Below are positions 33,319-42,078 of a DNA stretch of 64,000 nucleotides, in pieces. The first letter of the stretch is position 1. Each line of letters starts with the position of its first letter. Made by a program: the position numbers and the translations under genes. The stretch spans positions 135,705 to 199,704 of the forward strand of contig NZ_DGLI01000001.1 of NCBI RefSeq assembly GCF_002387895.1. The letters run 5' to 3'. Under the pieces are notes generated by a model that saw only the letters and a program-made list of their open reading frames with translations, was not told where the DNA came from and did not search any database. This stretch comes from Clostridium sp. UBA4548. Lineage in GTDB: Bacteria; Bacillota; Clostridia; Clostridiales; Clostridiaceae.

Positions 33319-35430
33319 TTACTCCTTCTTTTGCTCTATACCCTTTTCCTTTGGGTATTCAATTCTTTCATGGTATATTCCAGATAAAACTTTTAAAAAA
33401 GCTTCTCTAATATTTTTAATATCTCTAAAGGTCAACTCTGAGTTTGAAAGTTGATTTTCTTCTAATCTTCCTTTTATTATGTTATCAACCATAATTTCAA
33501 TTTTTTCTTTAGTTGGTCCTTGAATAGACCTAACTGCTGCTTCAACGCTATCAGCAAGCATCACAATGGCTCCTTCTCTAGTTGTAGGAGCTGGTCCTTT
33601 ATACTTATAATCCTCTTCCTTAACATCCTCTGGATTTTCACTATTATTCTTCATTGTAATATAAAAATACTTTACTAAAGAGTCGCCATGGTGCTGTCCA
33701 ACTATATCAACTATAGCTTGTGGCAATCCATACTTTTTACCTAATCTTACTCCATCCACCACATGAGAAAGGATTATTGAGGAACTTAAGGCTGGCTCAA
33801 TTTTATCATGAGGATTATCTATGCCTACCTGATTCTCCTTGAAGTAATAAGGTCTCTCTAGCTTACCTACATCATGATAATAGGCTGAAACCCTTGCTAG
33901 GACAGCATTTGCTCCAATGCTCTCCGCCGCCATTTCTGCAAGATTAGCTACTAAAACCGAGTGATGGTAGGTTCCTGGAGCTTCAAGTAGCAATCTTTTC
34001 ATTAAGGGATGATTAGGGTTAGATAGCTCTAAAAGTTTTATATTTGTCACTAAATCAAATATATTTTCTAAAAAAGGTAAGATTCCAATAGCTAAAATTC
34101 CTGAAACAAGAGCTGATATTCCTGTTGTTAAAGATTTCTTTGCTATATCTAACATATTACTGCTTAAAAAATATCCTATTATTGCCGTGAATACTATATT
34201 TACAATTGCCATAAAAAGGGCAGAGTATATTATATCATTTCTTTGTTGGACTTTTTTCAAAATTATTGGCACTGTTATTACATTTATTAAGGCAATTAGA
34301 GTAATATCTATAGAGAATTTGCCTAAAAAGGCTATAAATATTACATTCAATGCACTTATAACTATTGCCACTTTATCTTCTATAAGAATGCTAAGTAGTA
34401 TTGGCATACAGGAAAAAGGAATTATATATGGAGATATTATCCCCAAGGTTCTCCCCAAAATCACAGTTAATAAAGTTAAAAAATTAATCAAGATTAACTT
34501 GCTCTGGTCTAAATAAACACTTTTATTTTTTCCTTTAAGATAGATCCATTGAAGTCCCACTATAGCTAACACCATTGCAATTAAACTTATGTGAAGAGAA
34601 AAACTGAAGGATCTGTCTTGATTTAGCAGTCCTAGCTTTTTTAGGATATCAATTTGGCCCTGTGTAATTGGCTCTCCTTCACTTACAATAGTCTGATCTT
34701 TCTTAATTATTACCGGCTTAACCCCTTTACTCGCTTCTTGTCTTAGTTCCTCAGTCTTTTCATGATCAATAAAATAATTTGGCTTTACCTGAGTATATCC
34801 AATAGCCATACCTAAATCTTTAATACTTTTAGAATAGGCCGAATTATTAAAGGTTGTAGTTATTACCCCTTGTGCTACCGCCATATCTTGTGGTTTATTT
34901 TCATAAATTACAGTAGTATCAAAGAGCTTGCCTATAGTTTCTGTGAGAAATTTACTTAAGCTATCTAATTGTTTATCATCTAAACTAACTAGTATGTTAT
35001 AGTTTTCTAGAGAAAGATTTCCAATAGGACTTTGTTCTCTTAAACTCTTACTTCTTTCTTCTTGAAGCTTTTCTGAAGAACCTTCCTCACCATTTGTAGT
35101 ATTTGGCTGTATTTCTTTGTTAACCTTTTTAACCGTGTTAAATAGACCCTCGATATTTTGTATGGCATTCTTTTTTACATTGGCATCATAGCTATACATA
35201 TCTTGAACATGCTTCAAAGCCTGTTCTATATTCTTTTGAGTAGTTATTTCGTCTTCAATATCCTTAGGTGCTCTAATGTCTATCTTAGCAATATCTCCTA
35301 CAGCTAAATCATATCTTGTGGTTATGAGAGAAGAACTTAAAGTAAAATAGACTAAAAGTATAGTAACAAGAAATATCATATACGGTTTGGTTTTCGAAAG
35401 ATTTATTTTTCTTAAATTTGTGTAACCCAT
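33319..35430 (-). CDS. 7TM-HD (PgpH-type) cyclic-di-AMP phosphodiesterase family protein
   Basis: The protein is 703 residues from ATG 35430, which follows AAAGGTG; a GTG nine bases earlier is less likely. The N-terminal helix is followed by a large extracellular 7TM-HDED domain (~residues 30-270), seven membrane segments (~275-470) and a cytoplasmic HD domain. That domain carries H-S-V-L-V-A-N near residue 490, Y-H-D-V-G-K near 518 and Q-H-H-G-D near 582. PgpH in Listeria degrades cyclic di-AMP, and the same activity is likely here. Homologues usually follow phoH; here yqfD is directly upstream. Confidence 0.92.
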   Translation of the reverse strand: MGYTNLRKINLSKTKPYMIFLVTILLVYFTLSSSLITTRYDLAVGDIAKIDIRAPKDIEDEITTQKNIEQALKHVQDMYSYDANVKKNAIQNIEGLFNTVKKVNKEIQPNTTNGEEGSSEKLQEERSKSLREQSPIGNLSLENYNILVSLDDKQLDSLSKFLTETIGKLFDTTVIYENKPQDMAVAQGVITTTFNNSAYSKSIKDLGMAIGYTQVKPNYFIDHEKTEELRQEASKGVKPVIIKKDQTIVSEGEPITQGQIDILKKLGLLNQDRSFSFSLHISLIAMVLAIVGLQWIYLKGKNKSVYLDQSKLILINFLTLLTVILGRTLGIISPYIIPFSCMPILLSILIEDKVAIVISALNVIFIAFLGKFSIDITLIALINVITVPIILKKVQQRNDIIYSALFMAIVNIVFTAIIGYFLSSNMLDIAKKSLTTGISALVSGILAIGILPFLENIFDLVTNIKLLELSNPNHPLMKRLLLEAPGTYHHSVLVANLAEMAAESIGANAVLARVSAYYHDVGKLERPYYFKENQVGIDNPHDKIEPALSSSIILSHVVDGVRLGKKYGLPQAIVDIVGQHHGDSLVKYFYITMKNNSENPEDVKEEDYKYKGPAPTTREGAIVMLADSVEAAVRSIQGPTKEKIEIMVDNIIKGRLEENQLSNSELTFRDIKNIREAFLKVLSGIYHERIEYPKEKGIEQKKE

Positions 35431-35456
35431 TATTATCACCTTTTCTTTTTGGATAA

Positions 35457-36590
35457 TTACTGATTGGACACCACTTCATCCACTCCAATATCTTCTTCAG
35501 CAATGATTAATACTTTAATCAAATACTTATCTTGTAACTTTTCAATTTTAGGGGTTACTTCAATAATCTTTACTGATTTATCTAGGTTTAATCTTATTTT
35601 GTTTTCCAATTCCTTTGCTAAAATCTCCGGATCTGTTGGTTTCTCATTCTGATTTACCTCATAATAAACATCACAGTTAATTATTCCCCTATTGTTTTCT
35701 ATTTTATCATAAAATTCAAAGTTATTTAATGAATTTTTAAGATAATATTTTTTATCCTTAAAGGTTACATAGTAATTTTTTAAAACCTTACCCGTTCTTA
35801 CCTTTTCAACGGTGTTCATCGGCAATTCAGCAGTTTCCTCATAAAAAGTCCTAGCATAGACCTTGCCTTCCGCCTTAATTGTATAAACCTTGCCTTCTTT
35901 CCCTTGTTCTCCCTTTACTAGCAAATCTCCCTTTTTAACTATCTTCCCTGGTTCTATAGTTGCCGTCCCCGATGTAGTATATACCCTCTCTATAACTCCA
36001 TCCATCTTAGCAACTACATTTCCCGTTAGCTGCTGTTCCTTTATCTTAGGAGGTGCCTGTCTTTCTACAACTTCTATAGATAGCTTTGATCCTTCAATTC
36101 TTGCTTTAACCCACATAACTTCATCTGTATCTTTAACAATATTATCTTCAAGCTCCTCAACATTCAAAGTTGATTTTTTCATTCCTGGAGTTATACCATA
36201 GCTCTTAACTAACATTCTAAGCTCTAAAGGTGTTAAGTGATGTTTGGTTACTATTTCTATTTTCCATATAAAACTACTTAAATAATATAATATACCAAAG
36301 AATACTAGTACTCCCCCTAGAAGGACTTTTCTTCCTCTTAGTTTTAGTAATAAAAATGTAACTCCCCTTCTTTTCTCTATTTTAATTTTACTATGGGTCT
36401 TTCTTACTACTTCTTCTAAAATTTTATAATCACACAGTCTTATTTCTAGCGTCATTGATGCCACATTATTCTTTTTTATGTTCTTTATTTGAGCTTCATG
36501 CTTCCATAAATAATTTAATATTTTTTCAGGGTTTAAGGTTTGAACTTCTACTGTTATATAACTTTTTTTATATCTAGTTAAACTACTCAT
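35457..36590 (-). CDS. yqfD: Sporulation protein YqfD
   Basis: The protein is about 377 residues, starting at the ATG that overlaps the yqfC stop (36590); upstream in-frame codons at 36605 and 36596 are possible. The N-terminal cytoplasmic part is followed by one membrane span (~residues 88-108) and a large extracytoplasmic domain with P-x-K-I-K-E-Q and A-R-T-F-Y-E-E motifs. YqfD is a sigma-E-controlled sporulation protein in Bacillus, working with YqfC. No separate ribosome binding site is seen, which fits coupling. Confidence 0.93.
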   Translation of the reverse strand: MSSLTRYKKSYITVEVQTLNPEKILNYLWKHEAQIKNIKKNNVASMTLEIRLCDYKILEEVVRKTHSKIKIEKRRGVTFLLLKLRGRKVLLGGVLVFFGILYYLSSFIWKIEIVTKHHLTPLELRMLVKSYGITPGMKKSTLNVEELEDNIVKDTDEVMWVKARIEGSKLSIEVVERQAPPKIKEQQLTGNVVAKMDGVIERVYTTSGTATIEPGKIVKKGDLLVKGEQGKEGKVYTIKAEGKVYARTFYEETAELPMNTVEKVRTGKVLKNYYVTFKDKKYYLKNSLNNFEFYDKIENNRGIINCDVYYEVNQNEKPTDPEILAKELENKIRLNLDKSVKIIEVTPKIEKLQDKYLIKVLIIAEEDIGVDEVVSNQ

Positions 36591-36867
36591 TATCATCAAA
36601 TACAACAGACTTAAATCTACCGCTTAAGGCTATTGTACTTCCTCCTACAAAAATGATTTCAAAACTATCCCCTGAAATATTAACTACTCCTATTGAAGTC
36701 CTAATTTTAATTTGACTTTCCCCAAAAAATATAACACCTTTATGATTCTCTATGGAAATTTCGCTATTTGATATTATGGTAACCTTAGGCAAGTCCAAAA
36801 CCATCTCTCTAGGAAGATCTAGCTTGCCTATCACTGTTTCCTTTACTTTTCTCAATTTATCACTCAA
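36583..36867 (-). CDS. yqfC: Sporulation protein YqfC
   Basis: The protein is about 94 residues. A GTG at 36876 opens the frame, but TTG 36867 lies five bases after GAGGTG and gives the usual M-S-D-K-L-R start. The pattern D-L-P-x-x-x-x-I-S-N-x-E-I-S-I-E-N-H-K-G-V near residue 28 is characteristic of YqfC. It is encoded with yqfD, and the pair is conserved in spore formers. It begins the block that runs through yqfF, ybeY, dgkA, cdd, era and recO. Confidence 0.93.
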   Translation of the reverse strand: MSDKLRKVKETVIGKLDLPREMVLDLPKVTIISNSEISIENHKGVIFFGESQIKIRTSIGVVNISGDSFEIIFVGGSTIALSGRFKSVVFDDNE

Positions 36868-36876
36868 ACTTATCAC

Positions 36877-37123
36877 CTCATCCTAATACTGTAACACTAT
36901 AATTACTCTCTTAAATTTTATGATAAGGTTATAAGATAAATTACTGAAAATAAAAGTAGAAGTTAAATTAATTTCTTTCAAAGGTATTCTAAAACCAAGG
37001 ACCTGACTCTAGCCTGCAAAAATACTCTTCAATTATATAAAAGCTGCTAATAAGTTTTAAAAAGTGTAATTATCTAATTATTACAAAGATATACTTAGTT
37101 TACTAAATTTAAACACAAAAACA
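36877..37123. other. Gene-free stretch upstream of yqfC
   Basis: About 250 bp of AT-rich DNA lies between yqfC and the yqeY terminator. It must include the yqfC promoter, but no clear boxes are seen. No gene is supported. Confidence 0.4.
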
Positions 37124-37150
37124 AAGGAACTCAGATACTCTGAGTTCCTT
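37124..37150 (-). terminator. Terminator of rpsU-yqeY
   Basis: A perfect 12-bp stem AAGGAACTCAGA/TCTGAGTTCCTT with a 3-nt loop overlaps the yqeY stop codon. A T-rich stretch follows on the minus strand. Confidence 0.85.
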
Positions 37151-37598
37151 ATTTATTCAAATATTCTTTAACTATTTGGCTTACTATTTTTCCATCTGCA
37201 CGACCATTTACTTTCGGTCTAATGTCAGACATAATTTTTCCCATATCTTTCATGCTATTAGCGCCCAGTTTTTCCGCTGACTCAACAACAATTTGTCGAA
37301 CTTCATCTTCAGTTAACTGCTTAGGAAGGTATTCTAACAAGATTTCAATTTCTGCAACAGCACTATCAACTAAATCTTGCCTATTTCCTTTTTCAAACTC
37401 TTGCATGGCATCTCGCCTTTGCTTGACTTCCTTAGCTAAAACCTCAATAATTTGATCATCATTAAGACTTGAACCGTCGGCTTTTTCAGCCATTAGAATA
37501 GCAGCTTTAGCCATACTAATTACACTTGCCTTAAACTTTTCTTTTTGCTTAAGAGCATCTTTCCAGTCCTGTTGTAATCTCTCCTTAAGGGATGACAT
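37149..37598 (-). CDS. yqeY: GatB/YqeY-like protein
   Basis: This 149-residue helical protein is related to the tail of GatB (Q-E-F-E-K-G-N-R-Q-D-L near residue 70; Y-L-P-K-Q-L-T-E-D-E near 92; G-R-A-D-G-K near 133). Its function is not settled; a role in tRNA-dependent amidation or translation is assumed from homology. It is co-transcribed after rpsU with a 23-bp gap, the standard Firmicute arrangement, and ends at a strong terminator. Confidence 0.93.
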   Translation of the reverse strand: MSSLKERLQQDWKDALKQKEKFKASVISMAKAAILMAEKADGSSLNDDQIIEVLAKEVKQRRDAMQEFEKGNRQDLVDSAVAEIEILLEYLPKQLTEDEVRQIVVESAEKLGANSMKDMGKIMSDIRPKVNGRADGKIVSQIVKEYLNK

Positions 37599-37621
37599 TA
37601 TTCAACCTTCTTTCAAAAATT

Positions 37622-37798
37622 CTATTTGAATTTTCTCTTTCTTGCAGCTTCTGATTTTTTCTTTCTCTTAACACTTGGTTTCTCGTAATGCTCTCTCTTT
37701 CTTACTTCTGAAAGAACACCAGCTCTAGCACATTTCTTCTTAAATCTTCTTAATGCGTTCTCTAGTGATTCGTTTTCTCCAACCTTAATTTCTGACAT
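37622..37798 (-). CDS. rpsU: 30S ribosomal protein S21
   Basis: This 58-residue basic protein begins M-S-E-I-K-V-G-E-N-E-S-L, continues A-L-R-R-F-K-K-K-C and ends in a Lys/Arg-rich tail, as S21 does. A GGAGGGA site lies upstream of the ATG at 37798. It binds the 30S platform near the anti-Shine-Dalgarno region. It is the first gene of an rpsU-yqeY unit. Confidence 0.97.
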   Translation of the reverse strand: MSEIKVGENESLENALRRFKKKCARAGVLSEVRKREHYEKPSVKRKKKSEAARKRKFK

Positions 37799-37912
37799 TT
37801 ATATCCCTCCCTCCGCTAGCTCAATTCTAATTTAAATTAAAAGTAGCCAATGCGGGGCCTAAATAGCACAGTATCAATTATACAGTCGGTATATCATATT
37901 GTCAAGAATTTC

Positions 37913-38260
37913 TTAACCTGGTGGCCACCCTAAATTTCTTCCACCTAATAGATGAAAGTGTAAGTGTTCTACGGTTTGCCCTCCTTGGGTGCCGACATTT
38001 GTAACAACCCTATAACCATTGCTATCTACACCTAATTCTTTAGCTAGTTTTGCTGCTGTAGTAAATATATGCCCTACCACTTCTGCGTTATCCTCATTAA
38101 TCTCATTAACAGAGGTGATATGTTTTTTAGGAATTATAAGTACATGCACTGGTGCCGCTGGATTAATATCCTTAAAAGCTAATATTTTATCATCTTCATA
38201 AACTTTTGTGCAGGGTATTTCGTTGTTGATTATCTTACAAAAAATGCACATATTCATCAT
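37913..38260 (-). CDS. HIT-family nucleotide-binding protein (HinT-like)
   Basis: This 115-residue (or slightly shorter) protein has the histidine triad H-L-H-F-H-L-L-G-G near residue 98 and the N-terminal C-I-F-C-K-I-I-N-N-E-I-P motif. Three in-frame ATGs cluster after GGAGGTG; the second (38257) has the best spacing. HIT proteins of this group hydrolyse adenosine phosphoramidates and related AMP conjugates. It is a single gene between mtaB and rpsU. Confidence 0.94.
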   Translation of the reverse strand: MMNMCIFCKIINNEIPCTKVYEDDKILAFKDINPAAPVHVLIIPKKHITSVNEINEDNAEVVGHIFTTAAKLAKELGVDSNGYRVVTNVGTQGGQTVEHLHFHLLGGRNLGWPPG

Positions 38261-38377
38261 TCACCTCCATCCTACTTATTTTTTCAATAATTTACAATAT
38301 TATTCTACAAAAAGAAATTTTTTCCTGCTGTTTGAGCAAATAAACTTTAGAGATAGACCTCTAAGGTAAAATGTATT

Positions 38378-39679
38378 TTAAATTTCACCAATCATATTTT
38401 CACTTTCTACTGCTATAAGCTTTGTAGTAACTATTTTGCTTTTCAAATCCACTTCAGCACTAGGAGTCATAACCTTAATATAGTTTGGAGTGTACCCAAT
38501 ATAGTAATCTTCTCTTCCCTTTACCTGTTCCTCGTAAAGCACCTCCATTTTTCTATTTAAGAACTTTTCCATATAAGCCTTTTCATTTTTGCTATTAAGC
38601 TCTATAAGCTTGTTACTTCTTTGTTCTTTAATATTTCCATCTACCTGAAACTCCATTTCTGCAGCTTTAGTTCCACTTCTTGGACTATACTTAAAAATGT
38701 GCATTTTAGATAACTTAATATCACTTAAGAAATTATAAGTTTCATTAAATTCTTTTTCAGTTTCTCCAGGAAAACCTACAATTATATCAGTAGTAATAGA
38801 TACATCCGGCATATGGTTTCTTAGGTTTTCAACCACAACCTTATAATCCTCAGCAGTATAATGTCTATTCATTCTCTTTAAAGTAGCATCACATCCACTT
38901 TGTAATGATAAATGGAAGTGTGGACACATCTTTTTAAGCTCTACAATTTTTTCTATTACCCCATCAGAAAAAAAGGTAGGATCTATAGAACCTATTCTAA
39001 TTCTCTCGATGCCTTCCACTTCATGGATTTCTTCTAAAACTTTAACTAAGGACCAATTCCCGTCTAAATCCACTCCATAGGAAGCTGTATGTACTCCTGA
39101 TAATATAATTTCCTTGAATCCATTCTTAGCAAGCTCTTTTACTTCACTAATTATTTTCTCAGGTTCCTTACTGCACACTGCACCTCTTGCAAAAGGAATT
39201 AAGCAATAAGAGCAGAATCTATTGCAGCCATCTTGTATTTTTAAGAAAGCTCTTGTCTTATCTTGATACTCTTCAATAAATAACTCTTCAAACTGTTTAT
39301 TTTTAAGGACATCGCTAACTTCTACTACTTGCTTTCTTTCTTCTCTTGCTCTATTAACCCAGTATACTATTTCCCCTTTGTTTCTACTTCCTAGAACTAC
39401 ATCTACTCCCGGAATTTGCGAAATTTCGTCTGATGCAATTTGAGAATAACACCCCACTACAGCTACAATAGCCTCTGGATTTTTTCGTCTTGCTCTACTA
39501 ATCATTTGACGAGATTTTTTATCTCCCATGTTAGTAACTGTACAAGTGTTTATTACATAAACATCTGAAAATTCATCAAAGGCTGCAACTTCATAGCCTT
39601 CCTTTATAAATTTCTCAGTCATAGCTTCTGATTCATATACGTTAACTCTACATCCTAATGTAGCAAAAGCAACTTTCAT
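38378..39679 (-). CDS. mtaB: tRNA t6A37 methylthiotransferase MtaB
   Basis: This 433-residue radical-SAM enzyme has the N-terminal UPF0004 domain with three cluster cysteines (L-G-C-R-V-N near 8, N-T-C-T-V-T near 45, V-G-C-Y-S-Q near 80). The radical-SAM C-x3-C-x2-C reads C-N-R-F-C-S-Y-C near 153, and a C-terminal TRAM domain follows. L-G-C-R-V-N distinguishes MtaB from MiaB and RimO. It converts t6A37 to ms2t6A37 in ANN-decoding tRNAs. Its ATG overlaps the rsmE stop by one base. Confidence 0.95.
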   Translation of the reverse strand: MKVAFATLGCRVNVYESEAMTEKFIKEGYEVAAFDEFSDVYVINTCTVTNMGDKKSRQMISRARRKNPEAIVAVVGCYSQIASDEISQIPGVDVVLGSRNKGEIVYWVNRAREERKQVVEVSDVLKNKQFEELFIEEYQDKTRAFLKIQDGCNRFCSYCLIPFARGAVCSKEPEKIISEVKELAKNGFKEIILSGVHTASYGVDLDGNWSLVKVLEEIHEVEGIERIRIGSIDPTFFSDGVIEKIVELKKMCPHFHLSLQSGCDATLKRMNRHYTAEDYKVVVENLRNHMPDVSITTDIIVGFPGETEKEFNETYNFLSDIKLSKMHIFKYSPRSGTKAAEMEFQVDGNIKEQRSNKLIELNSKNEKAYMEKFLNRKMEVLYEEQVKGREDYYIGYTPNYIKVMTPSAEVDLKSKIVTTKLIAVESENMIGEI

Positions 39680-40431
39680 TATATATTTCCTCCTAAATCT
39701 CCTAATTCATACATCAGAAGGCTTAGTGCAGTGAATCCTGCTGTTTCTGTTCTTAGTATTCTTGGCCCTAAGGTTACTATATAAGCTCCTAGGTCCTTAA
39801 AACTTTGGATTTCACTTTCCTCAAAGCCTCCCTCAGGTCCTACTATTATAGCTACATCTTTAATTTTCTTATTCCTAACTTCATTAACTACGTATCTTAT
39901 TCCTTGCCCCTGTGCGTTCTCGTAAGGAACTATAATTAAATCATATTCCTTTAAATCTTGAAGTAACTCCTCAAACTCAATAGGTGTGTTGATAATTGGA
40001 ATCAAGCTCCTTTTGCTTTGTTTGCAGGCTTCTAAAGCTATTCTATTCCACCTATCCACCTTTTTAAATTCCGAAAGCTCACTTCTTACAACCACTCTTT
40101 CAGTGAATATTGGGGTAATTTTAGAGATTCCAAGCTCAGTACATTTTTGAACAATTAAATCCATCTTAGCAGATTTTGGCATTCCCTGATAAAGATGTAC
40201 CTTTAAATTGCTTTCATTGTTAAGTTCAACCTTCTCTAAAAGCTTTACCTTAACTTCTTTTTTATTAACGTCCTGAACTTCTCCTAGGTACTCAGTACCT
40301 TCTCCATCATTTATGTTAATTTTATCTCCGCTTTCAAGTCTTAGAACCTTGTAAATATGCTTAACGTCTTCCCCTTCAATGATGCAGTTATCACCATGGA
40401 TATTTTCCTTTAATATAAAAAACTTATGCAT
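39679..40431 (-). CDS. rsmE: 16S rRNA (uracil(1498)-N3)-methyltransferase
   Basis: The protein is 250 residues from ATG 40431, which has AGGAG upstream; the longer frame from 40464 is rejected. The N-terminal PUA-like part (H-I-Y-K-V-L-R-L near 29) and the C-terminal SPOUT knot (I-V-G-P-E-G-G-F near 196, L-G-P-R-I-L-R-T-E-T-A near 218) match RsmE, which makes m3U1498. It is coupled to prmA upstream (202-bp gap) and mtaB downstream. Confidence 0.95.
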   Translation of the reverse strand: MHKFFILKENIHGDNCIIEGEDVKHIYKVLRLESGDKININDGEGTEYLGEVQDVNKKEVKVKLLEKVELNNESNLKVHLYQGMPKSAKMDLIVQKCTELGISKITPIFTERVVVRSELSEFKKVDRWNRIALEACKQSKRSLIPIINTPIEFEELLQDLKEYDLIIVPYENAQGQGIRYVVNEVRNKKIKDVAIIVGPEGGFEESEIQSFKDLGAYIVTLGPRILRTETAGFTALSLLMYELGDLGGNI

Positions 40432-40632
40432 AGATGTAATACTCCTATCCTTATAAAGTATCAATTATCTCAGAAACTTCTTTCATTGATTATTGTAATT
40501 TTAAAGAGTTAAAATTAAAGATTATTATATACTCCTTATTAGGTTAGCTCTCTAAAAACATCTTAAATAATAAACATGCCCATTTAAAATAGAGAATTTG
40601 GAAATGCGTTTAATTATTCTTCCAAAATGTAA

Positions 40633-41568
40633 TTAAAGTCTAGAAATTATGCAAACCCATTCCCCATCTTCCATTACATCCATAACTTCAAAGCCGCACT
40701 TCTCTAGCTTTTCAACTACAGCTTTTCTCTTCTCTAAAATAATTCCTGAAGCTATAAAGTATCCACCTTCTTTTATAAAATCTTTTACTCCTTCAGCTAG
40801 GAACATTATTACATCAGCAATGATGTTAGCAATTACAATATCAGCTTTTCCTTCAACTACTTCCATTAAATCTCCATAAAGAATTTCAATATTGTTTAAG
40901 TTGTTAAAGGATATGTTATTCTTTGCAGAATCCACAGCTACTGGATCTAGGTCTACTCCAATTACTTTCTCTGCTCCAAGTTTTGCTGCAGAAATAGCTA
41001 GAATTCCTGATCCTGTTCCTATATCAAATACTGTAGAATTTGGTTTAACATGTTTTTCTAGGGCCTGTATGCACATTCTTGTAGTTTCATGAGTACCTGT
41101 TCCAAAAGCCATACCTGGATCTAATTCTACAATTAGTTCCTCTTCTTTCACATCATAGGTTTCCCAGATTGGCTTAACAACAATTTTTTCCCCAACCTTA
41201 GTTGGTTTATAATATTTCTTCCAGTTGTTTTCCCATTGCTCCTCATTAACCTTTGTTACTGTAACAATACCTTCACCTTTAGCAAATCCAAATTCAGGCA
41301 ACTTATCTACACTATCCTTTATATACTGAAAATACTCAGGGAAATTCTCATCTTCCTTAAAATACCCCTTAACTACAGCTCCTTCTTTTATGTTAAGAAT
41401 AGTTTCATCAAAGTAATCCCAATCACCAGGATTTCTCTTTTTAAATTCTACATCTTCTGAATCTTCTATAGAAACCCCTTTTACTCCTGTGTTATAAAAG
41501 AATCCCGACACCGCTTCTGTTGCTTCACTACTTGTAACTACAGTTACCTCTACCCAATTTTTATCCAT
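40633..41568 (-). CDS. prmA: Ribosomal protein L11 methyltransferase
   Basis: This 311-residue protein has an N-terminal L11-binding part (~1-110), then a SAM domain with D-P-G-M-A-F-G-T-G-T-H-E-T-T near 155, D-I-G-T-G-S-G-I-L near 182 and N-I-I-A near 245. PrmA trimethylates L11. It lies between dnaJ and rsmE, as is standard in Firmicutes. A GGAGGC site precedes the ATG. Confidence 0.96.
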   Translation of the reverse strand: MDKNWVEVTVVTSSEATEAVSGFFYNTGVKGVSIEDSEDVEFKKRNPGDWDYFDETILNIKEGAVVKGYFKEDENFPEYFQYIKDSVDKLPEFGFAKGEGIVTVTKVNEEQWENNWKKYYKPTKVGEKIVVKPIWETYDVKEEELIVELDPGMAFGTGTHETTRMCIQALEKHVKPNSTVFDIGTGSGILAISAAKLGAEKVIGVDLDPVAVDSAKNNISFNNLNNIEILYGDLMEVVEGKADIVIANIIADVIMFLAEGVKDFIKEGGYFIASGIILEKRKAVVEKLEKCGFEVMDVMEDGEWVCIISRL

Positions 41569-41753
41569 TTATTTGCCTCCATTTATATTAAAGTTTTATT
41601 TACAATATATATCTTCCAGTAATGAAAATACATTTTAATAATCATTAGATAATCTTAAAATCTAAATTGCAAAGTGTAAACTTAATTTCAGTATCTATAT
41701 AATATTATTATCCTTTCCAATTAGAAGATTTCTATATAGATAGAACGAAAATT

Positions 41754-41802
41754 AAGCCTTAACTTGTAAATTACTCCTACCTTGGTTTTCTTAAGGTTTT
41801 TT
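41754..41802 (+). repeat. Dispersed intergenic repeat, family 1, diverged copy
   Basis: AAGCCTTAACTTGTAAATTAC with CTACCTTGG and TTCTTAAGGTTTTTT matches the consensus of the copies at 28738 and 31961. In this copy CCTTAA pairs with TTAAGG before the T run. It lies in the 510-bp gap between prmA and dnaJ, which otherwise holds the dnaJ terminators. Confidence 0.5.
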
Positions 41803-41966
41803 AAAGGTGAATAAGCTAAAATTTCATCATAGAAACCTATATAGGTAATTAAATTTCCATTAAGTCTCCTTAAGTTGCACCCTATAATGTAAGTATTTTA
41901 GTAACTTTCATTCAAGTTATTATTATAGATTTAATTAATAATTAAATCAACCTATATATAAATAAA

Positions 41967-41996
41967 GATAGTGCCTTAAGTTTAAGGCACTATCTA
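41967..41996 (-). terminator. Terminator of the heat-shock operon, distal
   Basis: A perfect 14-bp stem AGATAGTGCCTTAA with its complement has a two-base loop. A second hairpin nearer the dnaJ stop, AGGCATTT/AAATGCCT at 42040-42057, may also act. Confidence 0.75.
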
Positions 41997-42078
41997 ACTT
42001 TAATAATATTTAATATTATTATAACTAACATTATTATTTAGGCATTTGAAAATGCCTTAACTTTAAACTCAACAAGTT

